Source of the DNA: a virus
IMG/VR virus record: IMGVR_UViG_3300028196_001342
Location: 1-41,993 of that record
Reading direction: 5' to 3' (one strand)
DNA: 41,993 nt
The notes below the pieces were generated by a model. That model was not told where the DNA came from and searched no databases. It saw only the letters and a program-made list of their open reading frames with translations. The position numbers and the translations under genes were made by a program. Below, piece by piece: positions 39,217-41,993 of this stretch. Positions within the stretch are counted from its first letter, which is position 1, and each line of letters begins with the position of its first letter.

Positions 39217-39623
39217 GCTACTTTTTCGCCTGCATCTATTCTACGCTGGTGTTCTTCAACTGAACCTGGATATCTCCAAGCCCAAATACCTACTAATACC
39301 ATAAAGCCTCCGCTCCATAACACTGCTTTAATGTTACCAGTTGCAAAGAATGTAATTGCTAAGGTAGAAGCCATCATAGCGGCCATTAAGTATTTTCCTT
39401 TTGTAGGAAATACTCTTTTCTTATTCCAGTTAGTTAAAAACTTACCAAACCACGGATGGTTGTATAACCATTTTTCCATTTTTGGTGAACTCTTTGCAAA
39501 TGCCCATGCGGCAATTACAAGGAAGATTGAAAAAGGTATTCCAGGTGTTACTACTCCGATATAGGCTAGACCAACACATAGAAAACCAATTGCTTGATAC
39601 ATATATTTTTTTATTTTATTCAT
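39204..39623 (-). CDS. DUF454 (YbaN-like) membrane protein, 139 aa
   Basis: [20 protein letters not shown], then [20 protein letters not shown] and [13 protein letters not shown], reproduce the order of the DUF454 family: G-x-V-x-P-x-x-P, F-A-x-S-S-P-x-x-x-x-W-L and a short amphipathic helix. The usual TT before the proline loop is degenerate. DUF454 members are inner-membrane proteins of unknown function, found next to heme-related genes in some bacteria. Its stop region overlaps ALA synthase by four bases. Confidence 0.8.
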   Translation of the reverse strand: MNKIKKYMYQAIGFLCVGLAYIGVVTPGIPFSIFLVIAAWAFAKSSPKMEKWLYNHPWFGKFLTNWNKKRVFPTKGKYLMAAMMASTLAITFFATGNIKAVLWSGGFMVLVGIWAWRYPGSVEEHQRRIDAGEKVAWLK

Positions 39624-40810
39624 ATTATTTTGTGCCTTTCTAACACTGTAAGTAATTTATCCACAAGTTCATCCATCATTCCTGATGAGTGATTAGGGCC
39701 AGGACAAAACCTTAAACGTTCTGTGCCTTTTTCAACAGTAGGATAATTTATTGGTTGCACATATATTCCGTCTTTGTATAATAAATCGTCTGATATTTGT
39801 TTACACTTTACAGGGTCTTTAATCATAACTGGAACAATATGGCTATTGTTTTCAAGTATCGGAATACCTTTGTCTATAAACTTTCTTTTTAGTTCTTCCG
39901 ACTTTACTTGCAACATCATTCTAAGTTCTTTATGTTCTTTTACATACTTTACTGATGCTAATGCACCTGCACATAAAACAGGACTCATTGACGTTGTAAA
40001 TATAAATGCAGGTGCGTAACTTCGTATTGCATCTATAAATGTTTTGTCAGCGGCAATATATCCGCCTTGTACTCCATATGCTTTGGCTAGAGTACCATTA
40101 ATTATATCAGGGTGTACATTTCTTTCTTCGCACACGCCTCCACCGTTTGGTCCATATAATCCTACAGCATGTACTTCATCTATGTAACTTATTGCGTTGT
40201 ACTTTTTACATAGTTTAACAATATCACCTACTGGTGCTATGTCGCCGTCCATACTGTAAACAGATTCAAACACAACCATTTTAGGTCCTGTAATCTGTTT
40301 TAGTTTTAATTCTAATTCTTTTAAGTCATTGTGTGTCCAAATAACTTTTTTAGCACCACTGTGTCTTATTCCTTGTATTAATGAACTATGATTGTTGCTG
40401 TCACTAATAAATGTAATGTCTGGAATAATTTTTGCAATAGTTTCTATTGTAGTTTCGTTTGCATTAAAGGCACTAGTGAATAATAGTGCTGATTCTTTGT
40501 TGTGTAAACGTGCTAGTTCTAGTTCAAGTGCAACATGATAATGAGTTGTACCACTAATATTTCTAGTACCACCACTACCTGCACCTGCTGTTTCGAGTGC
40601 AGTTTTCATTGCATCTAAAACAAATTGATGTTGACCCATACCTAAGTAATCGTTAGAACACCAATTAACAATTTTTGTAACAGCATACTTTGAATACCAG
40701 ATTGCTTTAGGGAAATCCCCACACTCTCTTAGAATATCGTTGAACACACGATACCTGCCCTCTTCTTTAAGGTTTAGTATCGCCTGTTCAAATTTATCAA
40801 TGTGTTGCAT
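39620..40810 (-). CDS. hemA: 5-aminolevulinate synthase
   Basis: ALAS condenses glycine and succinyl-CoA to 5-aminolevulinate, the first step of heme synthesis in alphaproteobacteria. The sequence has [13 protein letters not shown] (49-61), [17 protein letters not shown] (76-92), [12 protein letters not shown] (209-220) and the PLP-binding lysine K243 in NGTLAKAYG. These favour ALAS over the related BioF and KBL enzymes. Length (396 aa) is normal. It overlaps both neighbours, so the operon is tight. The product could feed heme or, less likely here, an aminolevulinate-derived metabolite. Confidence 0.93.
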   Translation of the reverse strand: MQHIDKFEQAILNLKEEGRYRVFNDILRECGDFPKAIWYSKYAVTKIVNWCSNDYLGMGQHQFVLDAMKTALETAGAGSGGTRNISGTTHYHVALELELARLHNKESALLFTSAFNANETTIETIAKIIPDITFISDSNNHSSLIQGIRHSGAKKVIWTHNDLKELELKLKQITGPKMVVFESVYSMDGDIAPVGDIVKLCKKYNAISYIDEVHAVGLYGPNGGGVCEERNVHPDIINGTLAKAYGVQGGYIAADKTFIDAIRSYAPAFIFTTSMSPVLCAGALASVKYVKEHKELRMMLQVKSEELKRKFIDKGIPILENNSHIVPVMIKDPVKCKQISDDLLYKDGIYVQPINYPTVEKGTERLRFCPGPNHSSGMMDELVDKLLTVLERHKII

Positions 40811-41087
40811 TTAGTTCTGTTTCTAAGTCTGCTTGATGTTGCATTAACTTTTCAATGTTGTCTAGCATTTCCTGTCTTAGAGGACTTTGCATAGGTAACT
40901 TTCTAAACCTAATTTTAAGAACTTTAATTTCGTTCTTAAGTTTTTGAATCTCAAGTCTAACATTTGAATCATCAATAACTGGTATAGATGCTGTTGCTAC
41001 TGGTTTGCTTTCCAAAGTAATATTCAGCGTATCCATAATCAAATCGATCTTTTTCTCTAACAAATCTAATCTTTTGTTTGTATCCAT
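40797..41087 (-). CDS. Coiled-coil protein, 96 aa
   Basis: Two charged heptad-rich helices (about residues 1-25 and 42-92) are separated by a short Pro/Val/Ala linker. It starts [20 protein letters not shown] and has no cysteines or membrane segment. It precedes and overlaps ALA synthase by 14 bases. A minus-strand GATAAATA lies at 41120-41113. No function is recognised. Confidence 0.75.
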   Translation of the reverse strand: MDTNKRLDLLEKKIDLIMDTLNITLESKPVATASIPVIDDSNVRLEIQKLKNEIKVLKIRFRKLPMQSPLRQEMLDNIEKLMQHQADLETELNATH

Positions 41088-41112
41088 GTTATATCCTATT
41101 ATGTACGTATAT

Positions 41113-41120
41113 TATTTATC
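41113..41120 (-). promoter_or_regulatory. Late promoter motif GATAAATA for the hemA operon
   Basis: It lies about 26 bases ahead of the coiled-coil gene on the minus strand, divergent from the hsp20 promoter. Confidence 0.5.
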
Positions 41121-41155
41121 ATGCTTGTTTGATCTAAAAATATTTCCAAAAAGAC

Positions 41156-41185
41156 TTGACTTTTTACTATTAATGCTTATATAAT
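41156..41185 (+). promoter_or_regulatory. Sigma70-like promoter of hsp20
   Basis: TTGACT (41156-41161), 18 bases, consensus TATAAT (41180-41185). Confidence 0.7.
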
Positions 41186-41206
41186 ATATGTAACAGATAA
41201 AACTGT

Positions 41207-41237
41207 TATAAATAAAAATGTACGCCGAAAGGGTACA
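41207..41237 (+). promoter_or_regulatory. Late promoter and GNRA hairpin before hsp20
   Basis: TATAAATA (41207-41214) is followed four bases later by a hairpin. TGTAC and CC (41219-41226, one bulged G) pair with GG and GTACA (41231-41237) around a GAAA tetraloop. Hsp20 thus appears to have an early and a late promoter. Confidence 0.6.
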
Positions 41238-41270
41238 ACAATTAATCTTGCTTAATAAAGGAGAAATAAT

Positions 41271-41708
41271 ATGACAAGACTAACAACTCTAGACCTACCT
41301 AACTTCCAAAGAGCCACAATTGGCTTTGATAGACTGTTTAACGAAATGGAAAGACAGTTCGCAAATAGTCCAAACGGAAACGGGTATCCCCCATACAATA
41401 TAGCACAAATCAACGATGATGAGTATATGATCTCATTAGCAGTTGCAGGCTTTGGTATGGACAACCTTTCAATTACCACAGATGGTGATCAATTGAAAAT
41501 CGAAGGAACTGCTCCAAAAGGAGATGAAGATGTCAACTACCTACACAAGGGTATTGGCGGACGCAACTTCCGTAGAGAGTTTACACTCGCTGACCATGTT
41601 AAAGTAGCAGATGCTAATCTTGAACTAGGTATGCTGAATGTGCATTTAGTACGTGAAGTACCAGAAGCACTAAAGCCAAAGACTATTAAGATTAATAGTC
41701 CTAAGTAA
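41271..41708 (+). CDS. Small heat-shock protein Hsp20 (IbpA-like)
   Basis: The alpha-crystallin domain spans about residues 38-130. It starts PPYNIAQINDDEYMISLAVA and contains GFGMDNLSITTDGDQLKIEG and FRREFTLADHVKVADANLEL GMLNVHL-type strands. Length (145 aa) matches IbpA/B. It holds unfolded proteins in a refoldable state. Hsp20 genes are common in marine T4-like phages. AAGGAG lies before the ATG, and a strong terminator follows. Confidence 0.94.
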   Translation: MTRLTTLDLPNFQRATIGFDRLFNEMERQFANSPNGNGYPPYNIAQINDDEYMISLAVAGFGMDNLSITTDGDQLKIEGTAPKGDEDVNYLHKGIGGRNFRREFTLADHVKVADANLELGMLNVHLVREVPEALKPKTIKINSPK

Positions 41709-41721
41709 TACACAGCAATAT

Positions 41722-41752
41722 AGGGGGAGTGTTTTGGCACTCTCCCTTCTTG
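41722..41752 (+). terminator. Terminator after hsp20
   Basis: A 10-bp G-rich stem (41722-41731 with 41738-41747, one G-U pair) is followed by TCTT. Confidence 0.8.
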
Positions 41753-41782
41753 CATTATTAATTAATCTAGTGTATTATATAC

Positions 41783-41790
41783 TATAAATA
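41783..41790 (+). promoter_or_regulatory. Late promoter motif TATAAATA before clpS
   Basis: A perfect motif lies 25 bases before the clpS ATG. Confidence 0.5.
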
Positions 41791-41815
41791 TTAAAAAGGG
41801 TTAAAGGTAATTATT

Positions 41816-41993
41816 ATGACTACTCATACAGATACAGTAACAAAAGAAAAACAAATATCTGCTATTAAAGAACCTGGCATGTACAAGGTTACATTTTTTA
41901 ATGACAATGTAACTCCTATGGACTTTGTTGTTCAAGTACTAAAGGAAATCTTTAAACATAATATAGATAGAGCAGAAGCAATAATGCAACAGA
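41816..41993 (+). CDS. clpS: ClpS adaptor, partial (runs off the window)
   Basis: The first 59 residues are present. After a 20-residue N-terminal extension comes MYKVTFFNDNVTPMDFVVQV (22-41), then LKEIFKHNIDRAEAIMQQ. This is the ClpS fold signature, including the N-D pair of the N-degron pocket. ClpS delivers N-end-rule substrates to ClpA and inhibits ssrA-tag degradation by ClpAP in model bacteria. An AAAGG site precedes the ATG. The 3' end is outside the window. Confidence 0.9.
   Translation, partial: MTTHTDTVTKEKQISAIKEPGMYKVTFFNDNVTPMDFVVQVLKEIFKHNIDRAEAIMQQ

Noticed and set aside
1-41993. CRISPR arrays, insertion sequences, integrase or attachment sites
   Set aside because: No regularly spaced repeats, transposase, integrase or terminal inverted repeats are visible. 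The only repeats are protein modules in the tail fibre and the duplicated leader element.

Overview
The window reads as part of the genome of an AT-rich, T4-like myovirus that infects a marine alphaproteobacterium. A SAR11/Pelagibacter-type host (a 'pelagimyophage') is the best guess. Signs of T4-like biology are an nrdA-nrdB-glutaredoxin operon, a DexA-like exonuclease, a PAAR spike-tip protein, large modular tail fibres, Hsp20, and a T4-type late promoter motif (TATAAATA and close variants) ahead of many genes on both strands. The alphaproteobacterial host is inferred mainly from a circularly permuted, two-piece tmRNA gene, DUF1127 proteins and an alphaproteobacterial-type 5-aminolevulinate synthase. 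No terminase, portal, major capsid or DNA polymerase gene lies in this window.

Layout. 1-5.4 kb: small genes, an SNase-like nuclease, a minus-strand run of coupled mini-genes including DUF1127-like proteins, an IscU-IscA iron-sulfur pair, and a PiT-like permease. 5.4-7.5 kb: PRPP synthetase and a class 3 lipase. 7.5-15.2 kb: virion-type genes of unknown function, several with N-termini that look like T4 capsid-targeting peptides; one is a ligase-like nucleotidyltransferase. 15.2-22.5 kb: RecB-like nuclease, pectate-lyase-fold tail fibre, NrdA, NrdB, glutaredoxin and PAAR protein. 22.5-27.1 kb: small minus-strand operon, permuted tmRNA, 1095-residue repeat tail fibre. 27.1-32.9 kb: membrane-anchored GH73 muramidase, three consecutive lipoproteins and a coiled-coil membrane protein. 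32.9-38.5 kb: ClpX, ribosomal protein bS21, DexA-like exonuclease, GMP reductase, peroxiredoxin, a DUF401-like transporter and an outer-membrane barrel. 38.4-41.1 kb (minus): 2OG-Fe(II) oxygenase, a small TM protein, DUF454 protein, ALA synthase and a coiled-coil protein. 41.2 kb to end: Hsp20 and the start of ClpS.

How it fits together. The phage carries parts for altering translation and protein turnover: bS21, a tmRNA whose tag (ANDNYAPEMALAA) ends in a classic ClpX degron, ClpX with intact ssrA-recognition loops, ClpS and Hsp20. It also carries nucleotide supply (Prs, GMP reductase, NrdAB, Grx), Fe-S and heme precursor functions (IscU, IscA, ALAS), redox defence (peroxiredoxin), transport (PiT-like, DUF401-like) and envelope proteins (three lipoproteins, one beta-barrel). 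Sigma70-like promoters sit before the PiT gene, prs, the nuclease, tmRNA, lipoproteins and hsp20. Late motifs dominate in front of virion-type genes. Several late transcripts would begin with a hairpin, and one such leader is duplicated with a compensatory base-pair change.
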